Shown: in pieces, positions 50,511 to 59,641 of the stretch
How the letters are laid out: the number at the start of each line of letters is the position of its first letter
How positions within the stretch are numbered: position 1 is the stretch's first letter
DNA from: Nitzschia sp. pyKryTriq1
Lineage: Eukaryota > Bacillariophyta > Bacillariophyceae > Bacillariales > Bacillariaceae
Direction: 5' to 3'
DNA: 64,000 nucleotides
Assembly (NCBI GenBank): GCA_956465555.1
Contig: OY101116.1
Location: 1,116,001-1,180,000, forward strand
Made by a program: the position numbers and the translations under genes
The notes under the pieces: model-generated
What the model was told of the DNA's origin: nothing
Databases searched by the model: none
What the model saw: the letters and a program-made list of their open reading frames with translations, nothing else

Positions 50511-51563
50511 ATGACGAAAGTTCAACTGCCGCAACGCTCAAGGAAACGTCGTTGGATCCTGGCGGTATTATTGTGTGGATCTATCGTCCTTATCAACTTG
50601 TTGTACTCCTTTGACATGATCGAAGATAGTCCGTCGCTACGATTGGAAGTTCCGACAAGCTCAAGAGTTTCTCAGAATGCTCCTCAAACGATCCCCTGTG
50701 GTGTACCAACCCCAGCAGCAGCTTTCAATCCGAAATTGTTCATGGAACATGGGCCTGGAAGACCCTACATGGAGTTATTCAAAAAGCAACTAGATCAAGG
50801 CAAGAGAAAGCAGCGCCTTCTCAAGGTTCGTTTTGTTCAATACACTTTGGTTTCCGAAGCAACATCCTGTCGTCCTATTTACTACCATATCCACAAGAAT
50901 GGAGGCTCCACAATGAATATACAAAATAATGGCTACCATGATTTTTTGTCCACAAAGAGTGGTCGTATCACGCTTGTTGAGGCATACTACACTCCCCGAG
51001 AACAGCAACTAGGAAGAGAGGTATTCGAAAATCAAACCATGGTGATCCTCAGTCAAGCTAGGCTCGAACAACAACAACAACAACAAAGTTCGACGAAAAT
51101 GCCAATATTTACCTTTTTGAGAGATCCAGTCCCACGGTTTCTTTCCAGCGTCGGCCAAGCACTCAAGCTGAGCAAGCTTGCTGCCTGCACCATGCAGCTC
51201 GAAAAAGAAAGAGATACATTAGTGCTTCTAGACTGTGTTCTGAACAAGATCCAGGAGAAGGAGTCTTTTCTCGACGAGCACCTGGAACCTCAAATATTCG
51301 AACTATACCATGGAATGATGGGGTTGGATTTGAATGTGAAGGTCGTGGATCTGAAGGCGATGGACGCTATTCTAGATCAATGGCTTGGATCGTCGAGTCG
51401 TGATATTTCTCGACGTCATACAAAAGGATTAGTCGCAGGTTTCAACCTATCTACTGCGTTGTTGACAACTGAATTGATCCAACGAATTTGTAGAGTCTAC
51501 CAAATGGATACATTGTTTCTGGAAGAAACGAAGGTCTCCTCAACCATTTGCACATATCATTAG
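50511..51563 (+). CDS. Type II membrane sulfotransferase-like protein
   Basis: Predicted 350-residue Golgi-type sulfotransferase using PAPS to sulfate a carbohydrate or protein. A basic N-terminus and a single anchor (about 14-33, WILAVLLCGSIVLINLLYSF) give type II topology. The PAPS 5'-phosphosulfate loop is YYHIHKNGGSTM (124-135). The 3'-phosphate site is TFLRDPVPRFLSSV (201-214), with the conserved Arg and Ser. A six-residue Gln run (CAACAA repeat, 51067-51086) interrupts the loop between them. The C-terminal third is divergent, and the acceptor substrate is unknown. Diatom walls and mucilage contain sulfated polysaccharides, so a role there is plausible but inferred. ATG 50511 fits the topology. 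A CTAG-type tract follows the stop by about 30 bp. Confidence 0.75.
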   Translation: MTKVQLPQRSRKRRWILAVLLCGSIVLINLLYSFDMIEDSPSLRLEVPTSSRVSQNAPQTIPCGVPTPAAAFNPKLFMEHGPGRPYMELFKKQLDQGKRKQRLLKVRFVQYTLVSEATSCRPIYYHIHKNGGSTMNIQNNGYHDFLSTKSGRITLVEAYYTPREQQLGREVFENQTMVILSQARLEQQQQQQSSTKMPIFTFLRDPVPRFLSSVGQALKLSKLAACTMQLEKERDTLVLLDCVLNKIQEKESFLDEHLEPQIFELYHGMMGLDLNVKVVDLKAMDAILDQWLGSSSRDISRRHTKGLVAGFNLSTALLTTELIQRICRVYQMDTLFLEETKVSSTICTYH

Positions 51564-51584
51564 CTACAAATACGAAGTACGAAC

Positions 51585-51640
51585 ACGTATCAGTCTACTA
51601 GCTCTAGAGTAATTCTACTCTGGTACTCGTATGAGAGTCG
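51585..51640. repeat. CTAG-type tract 3' of sulfotransferase
   Basis: GTCTACTAGCTCTAGAGTAATTCTACTCTGG and GTACTCGTATGAGAGTCG lie between the convergent sulfotransferase and disordered-protein genes, starting about 30 bp after the sulfotransferase stop. Confidence 0.6.
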
Positions 51641-51728
51641 TAACTCAGTGTTATTTTGCTTCGATTTTTTCAAATCTGTCGTTATTAATAATAAGCTGTG
51701 CAACCAGCAAATGCACGATCATGCGTCT

Positions 51729-53672
51729 CTAAACGCATCCCAGAATACCCCTACGTGGTAGCCCCCCGGGTGATAAACTCCTCCCTCTCGTAGCATTACC
51801 TCCCATCCCTTGATTTTGAGACCGATACTGTTTTGACATCGACGCGTTCATCGGAATGTACCGTTGTCGTTGATCAGCATTAGCACGAAGAATAGGAGTA
51901 GTCGTCCGAGACGTTTGGAAAGGTTTGCCAGAAGACTGCACGTATTTTTGTCCCGGTCCTTCCTCGTACATGTAGTCAGGCGGAGGAGCTCGCTGATCAT
52001 AGCCTCTTTGTTGCCGAGGGTGAGGGTGCGGTGGGTGAACAGCGCCAACCGGAGCGGGCTTAGAGGTCATTCGCGTTGCCTCCTCATAGTAGCCGTCGTC
52101 ATACGGATATGGAACGTGCGCGCTTGGAACATCGAGTTTATACGTAGGATATGGCGACAAATCAGTGCCAAATGAAGGCGGCGTTTTTCCGAGTAAAGTA
52201 TCCTTTTCTCGGAGTTCTTGGCCCCATGCCCTTTCGACAACAAGCTTACTGGACTTGTCCCCCCGAAACCCACCCTTTATCCTACCAAACAAGCCTTTTG
52301 TCCTCTGCCTTTCTACCATGCCATTCGCCTGCAATTCCATTCGTTCTCTCATGAGCTCCTGCCTTCTTATTCCTGGATCACTCGAGGGGTATGTTTGCGC
52401 CACACGAGGATCTCCATAGTAAGGTTCATTCACATATCCATTCTCCTGTTCGAAATTATCTCTGGGGGGCTCCATACCGAGAGGGGGGTCTTCATATAAT
52501 CTTTCGACGGGTTCCCTGAAATCTTTGCTCTTGCTGCGCCTTCGTGATTGGTGAGTATCGGAGCGACGTTCTTGAGGAGCTTCAATAATAACTCCCGGAA
52601 CCGGCTCTGGTCTATGTCGGCCGTGAAATGTTGGGTTGGTATACTCGTAAGCAGCAGTTTCCCCCCTGCGCTTTTCACGCTTGGTCTTCTTGACGTGACT
52701 TGCTTTTTCCTTTTTGTACCTTCGGTAAGCTTCCTTCTTGGCTTCCATGGCAGTATCGTATCGAGAAACTTTTGCGGCAATGATGGCCTCCTCCATCGAA
52801 TCACGGGAGTCATAGCTCTCGGCCGTGGGAATCCTTGGAAGGTCTTCCTGTTCATCGTCAAGGTAACCGTGTTCCACACTCAGATCCGGTCCCCCACGTG
52901 TCAAGTGCTGATCATATCCTTTTGGCACTTTCTCACGCCTCGTTGCTGGTCGAGATGCTTGTCCGATAGGAGAAGCTCCCGAAAAAAGCGCGGAATCCTC
53001 TTCGCCAGGGTATGTTTCCTCGTAATTTCGACGCAGTTTAGGCTTGACGCGGGTCCTGTGAAATCGTTCCATTTCCTCGACAGGAACAGGAGCCTTGTGA
53101 TGACGTTGATAGTGCTGTGGTACCGACTTGCGTGATTTCATATGCTTTTCTTTATCTATTCGTTTTGCCATCGCTTTCACATCAACTGGCCTTCCACGAA
53201 CTACGGGCATCTTGGGCTTCCTTCGCGCATGCTGTGGATCGTATTCCACCTCAAAAGAACCTTCATCCATGGAAATGCTCAAATCAGATTGGACGATTTT
53301 CACGGGAAGACCATCTTCGACGTCATCAGTTTCTTCACTCATAGATCGAGATGGTACATATTGCGAGGGTGGCATGTAGTCAAAACCGTATTCCCGTCGG
53401 ACGTACTCATATTCATTCTCTACCATCGGCTGTTCTTGTTGGTGGTGGAGGTGTTGACGTTGATGATGTTTCGTCGGCATCTGTCGTGAGCGGTGGTGAT
53501 CGTTTGGCGGCATCGGGGGTGGATGCTGGTAATGTGCAGAATGCGGCTGCTGTTGAGGATAGCGCTGCTTGTGTTGTTGATACAAGCGATACTGCTCCTG
53601 CGCCTCGATCGCCCTATGATCTACCATACGAGAACCTCTGACATCATCTCGTGATTTCCGAAAGAGCTTCAT
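51729..53672 (-). CDS. Large disordered, His/Gln- and charge-rich hypothetical protein
   Basis: Predicted 647-residue protein starting at ATG 53672 (MKLFRKSRDDVRGSRMVDHRAIEAQ). The N-terminal 100 residues are rich in His, Gln and Pro (YQQHKQRYPQQQPHSAHYQHPPPMPPNDHH). The rest is low in hydrophobic residues and rich in Arg, Lys, Glu and Tyr, with basic patches (KKEKASHVKKTKREKRRGE) and many acidic-Ser segments, so it is predicted to be largely disordered. A short ordered-looking block, RTKGLFGRIKGGFRGDKSSKLVVERAWGQELREKDTLLG, lies near residues 460-500. No domain or targeting signal recognised. Candidate functions (scaffold, cytoskeleton, RNA granule, silica-associated) cannot be separated from sequence. 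Confidence 0.6.
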   Translation of the reverse strand: MKLFRKSRDDVRGSRMVDHRAIEAQEQYRLYQQHKQRYPQQQPHSAHYQHPPPMPPNDHHRSRQMPTKHHQRQHLHHQQEQPMVENEYEYVRREYGFDYMPPSQYVPSRSMSEETDDVEDGLPVKIVQSDLSISMDEGSFEVEYDPQHARRKPKMPVVRGRPVDVKAMAKRIDKEKHMKSRKSVPQHYQRHHKAPVPVEEMERFHRTRVKPKLRRNYEETYPGEEDSALFSGASPIGQASRPATRREKVPKGYDQHLTRGGPDLSVEHGYLDDEQEDLPRIPTAESYDSRDSMEEAIIAAKVSRYDTAMEAKKEAYRRYKKEKASHVKKTKREKRRGETAAYEYTNPTFHGRHRPEPVPGVIIEAPQERRSDTHQSRRRSKSKDFREPVERLYEDPPLGMEPPRDNFEQENGYVNEPYYGDPRVAQTYPSSDPGIRRQELMRERMELQANGMVERQRTKGLFGRIKGGFRGDKSSKLVVERAWGQELREKDTLLGKTPPSFGTDLSPYPTYKLDVPSAHVPYPYDDGYYEEATRMTSKPAPVGAVHPPHPHPRQQRGYDQRAPPPDYMYEEGPGQKYVQSSGKPFQTSRTTTPILRANADQRQRYIPMNASMSKQYRSQNQGMGGNATRGRSLSPGGLPRRGILGCV

Positions 53673-54383
53673 AGTTGTGTTCTCCCGGAACAACGACACC
53701 TGAAACTTCCCCTATCCCAATACTACAATGGTGGGACGATTCAGGGTTGTCGGCAGATACTACAATTACAGAGATTGGTATTGCTGGCTTACTACAGTAC
53801 AGTACTCATACTTGTTCATCGATCAGTCATCCTCGGCCATTCTCGACGACGACTACGTGTACAGTATCCTGTTCCTGATTATTATTTTGTGGAGGTTCGA
53901 GCGAGCCATCATTCGCCAACGAGTTGACACATTACAAAAACCTCCAGTCATGAAGTAAATAGATATGTATGTCAGCCAAACGCCCTTGAGCCCGCCTGGC
54001 GCTCCTGGCCTGCCTGGCCGTCTTCCTCCACCCTACCGGTAAAAGTATGCGTACCAGCGTGCATCCGAACGGTAGACGACCACCACGAACTAACTCATCA
54101 TGCATTCGTGAAAGAAAATCCACCACCAATTGATTGGGTGCTCAATACTGGTGGTACTCATACATGATACATGTACGAACGGTACAGGTATGGCGGCACC
54201 ATGTGAATGGCGGCGGGGGGGGGGGGTTGAGAGATGAGAAAAAATGTGAAACGTGAAACATAGCACACAGCCTACCAAAACTACGAGTGCTATCGCCATC
54301 ACCAGCGTCGTCTCATCCGTCTAAACACATGCACACAGAAGTCGTTTCCGGAAGAAAGCTCATCCATTCATAGATCATCTAAA
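53673..54383. repeat. Divergent intergenic with GTAC units and poly-G run
   Basis: No gene seen. GTAC units lie at 53795-53870 (CTACAGTACAGTACTC, GTGTACAG), 54030-54055 and 54165-54190 (CATGTACGAACGGTACAGG). A homopolymer G run lies at about 54214-54225. Confidence 0.5.
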
Positions 54384-55676
54384 ATGTCCAACTACGGAAT
54401 AAAACGGGATGACAACAAGCAAAAATGGGAAGACACCGAGTTCCCGTTGGTGTGCGAAACCTGTTTAGGTGATAACCCTTACGTACGAATGACCAAGGAG
54501 GCGCACGGAAAGAAGTGTCAAGTGTGCGAAACTCCGTTCACTGTCTTTGCGTGGCAGGCTGGAAGCAAAGGACGTCTCAAGCGAGTGGAAATTTGTAAAT
54601 CCTGTGCGCAGGCCAAGAATGTGTGTCAAGTGTGCATTTATGATTTGCAGTACGGATTGCCCGTCAAAGTGCGGGATCGTGTCTTGAAAGAACACGGAAG
54701 TGCGGGCGCTATCACTGCCGTTCCGCAGTCCATGGCGAATCGCTCCTGGTACACGGCACAGCAAGAACGAGCTCTCGCGCAGGGGCAAACCATGGTGGGA
54801 GAAGCCAATCCTTTGGCGGTCGCCAAGCTGGAAGAAATGGCCAACATGGCGCCGCGATACGAAAGAAATATGGCCAAGCTTTGTAGTTTCTTTGCACGGG
54901 GTGAATGCAATCGGGGTGCGAACTGTCCTTTTCGGCACGAAATGCCCAGGGATCGCAACGACCCAATGTCGAAACAGAATACCAAGGACAGATTTTACGG
55001 AAGCAGTGATCCTGTAGCCAACAAAATTCTGGGCCGACAACGACGCAAGGAGGAAGAAGTAAAACAAGAAGATGCTGATGGATATGACAAGGCTCGGGCA
55101 ACGCTCTATCTAAGGTTTCAAGGGGACGCACCATATCCTAACCTCACAGAGGGAGACATTCGTGATAAATTCTATTCGTTTGGGGAGATTGTCTCTGTCC
55201 GTATCCAGGCGGATAAAGGGCAGGCATTTGTGGAATACACAGAGCCGGATGCATGTGAGCTGGCGATTGCTAGTATGAATCGGAAGGAGTTATTGGAACG
55301 CAATATGTATGTGAAGTGGGCCCGTGCCCCGAAACGAGGAGAAGCGGCAGCCCCGAAACGAGGGGAAGAGGAAAGTTCGTCCCAAAATAATGTGCCCAAA
55401 GTTGTTCGCCCGATGGCGCCACCCGGCGGCATGTCCAAAGCCCCCATTCCCAAGGCTTTTATCACCGCGAGACCACCTGCACATGTAGCAGCTATTGCCG
55501 CGGCACGTCGTCAAAAGGCCGCTGCAGGTACTGCTTCTGCCGGGGGAGCTAACGTTCCTCGACCGGGAGGTGGACCGATTCGTGGGGTTGGAGTTGGAGC
55601 TGCGAAACGAGCCGGAGGAGGACCAGCTGCACCTTATTATCCAAGTTCTGATCCAAGCAGGCTGGGGACTAAATAA
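54384..55676 (+). CDS. RBM22: Pre-mRNA-splicing factor RBM22 (Ecm2/Slt11 homologue)
   Basis: Spliceosomal protein that contacts U6 snRNA and the intron near the catalytic centre. The 430-residue product has the expected order. A Cys-rich N-terminal zinc domain comes first (FPLVCETCLGDNPYVRMTKEAHGKKCQVCETPFTVFAWQAG...EICKSCAQAKNVCQVCIYDLQYGLPVKVRD). A CCCH finger follows (CSFFARGECNRGANCPFRH, about 171-189), then an RRM (about 235-315, TLYLRFQGDAPYPNLTEGDIRDKFYSFGEIVSVRI and GQAFVEYTEPDACELAI). A Pro/Gly/Ala-rich tail completes it. The near-universal opening KWEDTEFPLVCETCLG is conserved. Single exon, start in good context (AAAATGTCC). It converges with the NSUN gene with 67 bp between stops. 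Confidence 0.96.
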   Translation: MSNYGIKRDDNKQKWEDTEFPLVCETCLGDNPYVRMTKEAHGKKCQVCETPFTVFAWQAGSKGRLKRVEICKSCAQAKNVCQVCIYDLQYGLPVKVRDRVLKEHGSAGAITAVPQSMANRSWYTAQQERALAQGQTMVGEANPLAVAKLEEMANMAPRYERNMAKLCSFFARGECNRGANCPFRHEMPRDRNDPMSKQNTKDRFYGSSDPVANKILGRQRRKEEEVKQEDADGYDKARATLYLRFQGDAPYPNLTEGDIRDKFYSFGEIVSVRIQADKGQAFVEYTEPDACELAIASMNRKELLERNMYVKWARAPKRGEAAAPKRGEEESSSQNNVPKVVRPMAPPGGMSKAPIPKAFITARPPAHVAAIAAARRQKAAAGTASAGGANVPRPGGGPIRGVGVGAAKRAGGGPAAPYYPSSDPSRLGTK

Positions 55677-55743
55677 ATATGTCTAGAGTGTGTCCAATAG
55701 CAATGGTGACGACTATCTTATTGTACATGTAGTAGTCCCATCC

Positions 55744-57117
55744 CTATTTCTCGACCTTTGGTGTTCGCTTGCCCAGTTTTGCCAAGAAAAAGCCGTCACC
55801 AAATAGAGCATCGGCCTCCTGACCCAGATTAGGGTAGAATCGCACTGTCCCCGCAAGCGACCCTTCGACGACAAGCTTGCTGCTCTTGGCCACCGAAAAT
55901 TGGACAGGGATCGAATAGGCATCACTGCATTCGTCTAACAGCCATTGTACAATCTTTTCATTCTGGTCCTGTGATAAAGAACATGTTGAATACACCAATG
56001 TTCCACCAGGTTTCAAAAGACGATAGCCCGAAGCGAGCAGGCGCCTCTGGAGATCCAACAGTTCGGCAAGTTTACCCTTATCCGTGAGTAGGAGGTTGGA
56101 CGTTTGTGGCGAAGATTCCGTGGCCTCCTTTAGGCTCTCCCTCAAATGTTTCAAGGAACCATCCGTACTACATTCTGCATCTACCAAGACAAGGTCGTAG
56201 AGTGATACAGGTGTTACGGGACCAGTTCGGGAAGACTTGCCGCCTTGAGGATTGTTGTCGTCATCGGTCGTAGTCAATGTAGACGTATCCTCAGAATTGT
56301 TTTGGCCAGCAAAGAATTCTTCTGCCACTAGTTGTTTCAGCCGTTTCCGTTCTCTTGCGCGTGCACTCTTATTTTTCCGCTTACGAGTTCCTCGTGAGTT
56401 TTCTTCTTCAAATGCAACCCGTGAATCAAAGACTAGATTTTGCTCCAGTCCTAGAGTTCCGAATGTCGTACCATCTTGACAATACAGTTGAATTTTGACA
56501 TCGGGTGGCGATGAAGACGATGCCGGAGCACCGCGGGTGGCATGCTCAATATGGTACTTCTGGACGATCTTACTGCACAAAGCCATTCTTTGGTCCGATA
56601 TGTCGACTCCTATCACAATCGACCCAGGAGGTACTCGATCAGCGATAGCACACAGCTTGAGACCTGGACAGCAACACAAATCTAGGACTCGCACGGCAGG
56701 TACGTCGTCCTTTTCTTTGCTAGAAGTAGAACGTGATGCCGTGTCATGTTTGTCGGAGAGTAGAGCCGATACTGCCGCCCCAGAACTTACATCCATTCCA
56801 TACAGGCGCCCTGACTGAAAGCAGGCTGAGGAAGAAAGAGAAAAGTCGGCGGGGAGGGCGTAAAACGTATCTTCTGGAAGCCAAGGGACATGGATGGGAT
56901 CTACACCGTTCAGCTCTTCCTTCAATAGATGCAACGAATCTACCACATCATAGCGCGGGTTCAATCTCACAAACCGGTAACGAAACGGGCTGGCCGAACT
57001 TGTGGCCTCGTTGTTCGAATGCGCCGCCAGCAGCGTGGAAATTTCGACATTGTGCTCGTCGTAAAATTCCTTCAGCGCGCTGTCCAGTGGATGGAGGGAT
57101 GCCGAGTTTTCGGTCAT
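55744..57117 (-). CDS. NSUN/RsmB-family RNA (cytosine-5) methyltransferase, divergent motifs
   Basis: Predicted 457-residue SAM-dependent m5C methyltransferase. Motif I is VLDLCCCPGLKLC (144-156), where most family members have D-x-CAAPGGKT. The region VIGVDISDQRMALC is the SAM-acidic loop. Motif IV is LVDAECSTDGS (311-321) instead of DAPCSG, and motif VI is LVYSTCSLS (375-383). Both catalytic cysteines (C316, C379) are kept although the proline of the PC motif is Glu. A basic, Ser/Thr-rich insertion (about 235-300, RKRKNKSARARERKRLKQ) splits the Rossmann fold and could bind RNA or carry a nuclear signal. The C-terminal AGTVRFYPNLGQEADALFGDGFFLAKL is typical. RNA substrate unknown. It is divergent from the kinase gene. 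Confidence 0.8.
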   Translation of the reverse strand: MTENSASLHPLDSALKEFYDEHNVEISTLLAAHSNNEATSSASPFRYRFVRLNPRYDVVDSLHLLKEELNGVDPIHVPWLPEDTFYALPADFSLSSSACFQSGRLYGMDVSSGAAVSALLSDKHDTASRSTSSKEKDDVPAVRVLDLCCCPGLKLCAIADRVPPGSIVIGVDISDQRMALCSKIVQKYHIEHATRGAPASSSSPPDVKIQLYCQDGTTFGTLGLEQNLVFDSRVAFEEENSRGTRKRKNKSARARERKRLKQLVAEEFFAGQNNSEDTSTLTTTDDDNNPQGGKSSRTGPVTPVSLYDLVLVDAECSTDGSLKHLRESLKEATESSPQTSNLLLTDKGKLAELLDLQRRLLASGYRLLKPGGTLVYSTCSLSQDQNEKIVQWLLDECSDAYSIPVQFSVAKSSKLVVEGSLAGTVRFYPNLGQEADALFGDGFFLAKLGKRTPKVEK

Positions 57118-57584
57118 TTTCCAAATGGTAGAGCTTCTTTGGTCGTCATGAACTCGTTGAGATTACCGAGGCAACAACTACAGTACGTAATGGAGAACCT
57201 GTAGTAAGTGGCATTCATCCTTCTCGCCATGGTCACGAAAGGCTTCAGTTCTAATGTTTACATTCTCTTGTTTGGGCTGTGTGTATTTTTGGCGGGACAT
57301 ACATACCGGTATTACCGGTAGCGATGCGCACCTTTGCCGTTGATTCGCTTTGGTCACACTCACCGTTTTCCCGCCAGAATTCCGCTTTATCGCCAACTGC
57401 AAACGCGAGGCATCATCCGACACAAAACGCACCGATCTTTTCGCTATCACCTATCACCCACCATCACCGCATACCGGTACAGTACACACTGCGCTGAACA
57501 ATGCCATAATTCAATGTCCGTTTTACAAGTAAGAACTACGTGTAGCCCGAGGTTTATTGTATCTTGCCCACGCAAGGCACTATA
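57118..57584. other. Divergent promoter region of NSUN and kinase genes
   Basis: No gene seen. CCGGTATTACCGGTA (about 57306-57320) and ACCGGTACAGTACAC (about 57474-57488) are short GTAC-family units. Confidence 0.45.
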
Positions 57585-58892
57585 ATGGCTTCGATAGAGG
57601 AGACACAAGAATGGCAGCAAGCCACAATCGTTGATGTCCCTCTAGCGGAGAACTCCAATGGCAGTACTACTACCACTACTAGTAGAACAAGGGATGGGTT
57701 TTCCGAGGATGAAACCTGGCCGATCACAGCGCGAGACAAGCCACTGTCGAGTACCATGGCAATACGCGTCATGGACCATGCCCATACAGTTTTGGCCAAA
57801 CGATTGTCCGAGCCCAATGAAGGTCTCGATATCTTCCGATTTGAAAATTCCCTGGCGCGGTTTCTGAATTCCGAGATTGAGCTGGGCAAACGAATTGCGT
57901 TTGGGAATTTTGCAGATATTTTCCTGATTAAAAAGTGGAAGGAATCTAAACCAGGCAAAGCTTGTACACCTGAACAAGCAAACGCAGCGGAAGAAACAAT
58001 GCAGACCATCCGACCGGAAGATCTGGTCATCAAAATACTGCGCCCTTCGTTACTCATGAACCCGGCGTTCTATGCCACAGGGGCGGCAGACATTTTAACT
58101 GAGGGAGTCCTGCTCGCAACACTGGATCATCCTCACATTGTCCGAATTCAAGGTCGGTCCATTCCATCTGTGGATGGATTCGCGAGTGGAAAACGTGACT
58201 CCTTCTTTTTGATGCTAGAAAGATTACAATGCAATCTGATGGATATGGTGGACCAATGGCACGATCGATCGAGCGATAATCGAATTATAAAACGGGGTAT
58301 AAAGGGAAGACGACAGAATAGAACAGTCATTCTCTTGGAACGGGTGGAGATCATGGGGCAGCTAGCCGATGCTATGACGTATCTTCACAGCAAAAACATC
58401 ATACACCGTGACCTCAAGCTCACCAATGTTGGAATTAATAGAAACGGACAGGTCAAACTGATAGATTTTGGGCTGGCAAAAATCCTACCACCCCATGATA
58501 ACGAAAAGGAGACGTTCAAAATGACTGGAAATACGGGATCGATACGATATATGGCACCCGAAATTGCGAGAGGCGACCCCTACAATCTGAAAGCAGATGT
58601 CTACTCCTTCGCAATCCTGCTCTACGAAGTGTTGAATCTGTCGAAGGCATGGCACGGTTTTCAACCACAAGAAATCAAAACGAAAGTGCTCACCCGAAAA
58701 CAAAGACCACTGGTGTCCATGTTTTGGCCAGCTCCTTTACGAGATCTTCTCAAGTCCACATGGTCTGACACGCCAGGAGGTCGTTTGTCAATGACCCATG
58801 TGCAATCGATTCTCGAGCAGCAAGCTAGGGTACTGCAATCAGAGATTCCTTCGCCAAGTGCCGATGGGGAATCAAAATCAACCTTCTTTTAG
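57585..58892 (+). CDS. TKL-like protein kinase
   Basis: Predicted 435-residue kinase. The N-terminal 90 residues are unstructured with a Thr/Ser run. The kinase domain spans about 97-410: glycine loop GKRIAFGNFAD (101-111), catalytic Lys150 in VIKIL, HRDLKLTN (274-281), DFGLA (294-298), an APE-type motif YMAPEIARG, and the ADVYSFAILLYEVL segment typical of tyrosine-kinase-like (TKL) and related families. A roughly 30-residue insertion after the Gly loop (SKPGKACTPEQANAAEETMQTIR) and a basic insertion in the hinge-to-catalytic-loop region (KRGIKGRRQNR) are distinctive. All catalytic residues are present, so it should be active. No membrane segment was seen. ATG 57585 lies in the context TATAATGGC. 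The pathway is unknown. Confidence 0.88.
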   Translation: MASIEETQEWQQATIVDVPLAENSNGSTTTTTSRTRDGFSEDETWPITARDKPLSSTMAIRVMDHAHTVLAKRLSEPNEGLDIFRFENSLARFLNSEIELGKRIAFGNFADIFLIKKWKESKPGKACTPEQANAAEETMQTIRPEDLVIKILRPSLLMNPAFYATGAADILTEGVLLATLDHPHIVRIQGRSIPSVDGFASGKRDSFFLMLERLQCNLMDMVDQWHDRSSDNRIIKRGIKGRRQNRTVILLERVEIMGQLADAMTYLHSKNIIHRDLKLTNVGINRNGQVKLIDFGLAKILPPHDNEKETFKMTGNTGSIRYMAPEIARGDPYNLKADVYSFAILLYEVLNLSKAWHGFQPQEIKTKVLTRKQRPLVSMFWPAPLRDLLKSTWSDTPGGRLSMTHVQSILEQQARVLQSEIPSPSADGESKSTFF

Positions 58893-59070
58893 AACAAACA
58901 CCGCTACAACTTTTCTGCATATATCGCAATACAAAATGCAATGGTCTAGATTTTCCCTGAATTATGTCTATGATTTGGGCTCGGTGTATGTACGTCAATT
59001 CAGTACTCAAGTACGGTGCGGTGTGGTTGTTTCAACTGTCTGTGCGCTGTACGTCAACTTGTTGCATGAT

Positions 59071-59641
59071 CTACTTTCGTTTGAAATAGGATGATCGGCT
59101 CCTCTCAATCTCCTTCTTGGCTCTTGCACCAGACTGTAGACCCAGCTGGGCCTCTGTTCAAGAAGAAGAAGGAGAAGAAGACAAAAATTCAAATGTGAGA
59201 TTCAGCCGAACAGCGGAAGTTCCCTATGATACAGATTTCTACCCTCGACTAACCTTCTTGCATTACATCCCCCAGACTGACTGTCAGGATGCCCACTCCT
59301 GCGAGCAAGACGACACCGAACAGGGCGGGAACATAAGGTGGTGGTAGCTCCGCGTATTCAACATCTTCTGCCATTCCTCGGGCCACGAAACCGCACAATC
59401 CAGATACCAATCCAGCGACTTTTGATACTACCCGGGCAGCAAAAGAACCACGTTTTTCAGATTCAGCTATGATGACCAGCGGGGGTTCCTCAAATTCGAG
59501 TGGCTGCAAAAATAATGAGGTCTGAGCGGTCCATGTGGGAGTACTACACTGCCGAGTAGCAACGGGCGCAAATGCAGATCCTGGAGCTACCAGCAGCAGG
59601 CACAGCAACAAAGTCAATGTTGTTTTGACTGATTTCATCAT
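59071..59641 (-). CDS. Small plastid membrane protein, two exons
   Basis: Predicted 156-residue protein. Exons are 59254-59641 and 59071-59153. The 99-bp intron starts GTTAGT and ends GAACAG. Splicing replaces an immediate stop (MQEG*) with MQEEAQLGLQSGARAKKEIERSRSSYFKRK, a basic conserved-looking tail in the right frame. The N-terminus MMKSVKTTLTLLLCLLLVAPGSAFAPVATR is a signal peptide plus SAFAP, so plastid import is well supported. One transmembrane helix (about 107-124, VPALFGVVLLAGVGILTVSLG) follows the motif ELPPPYV, suggesting a thylakoid or envelope single-pass protein with a basic tail. I do not recognise a named family. Small membrane proteins of this layout often assist photosystem or cytochrome complexes (inference). 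Confidence 0.8.
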
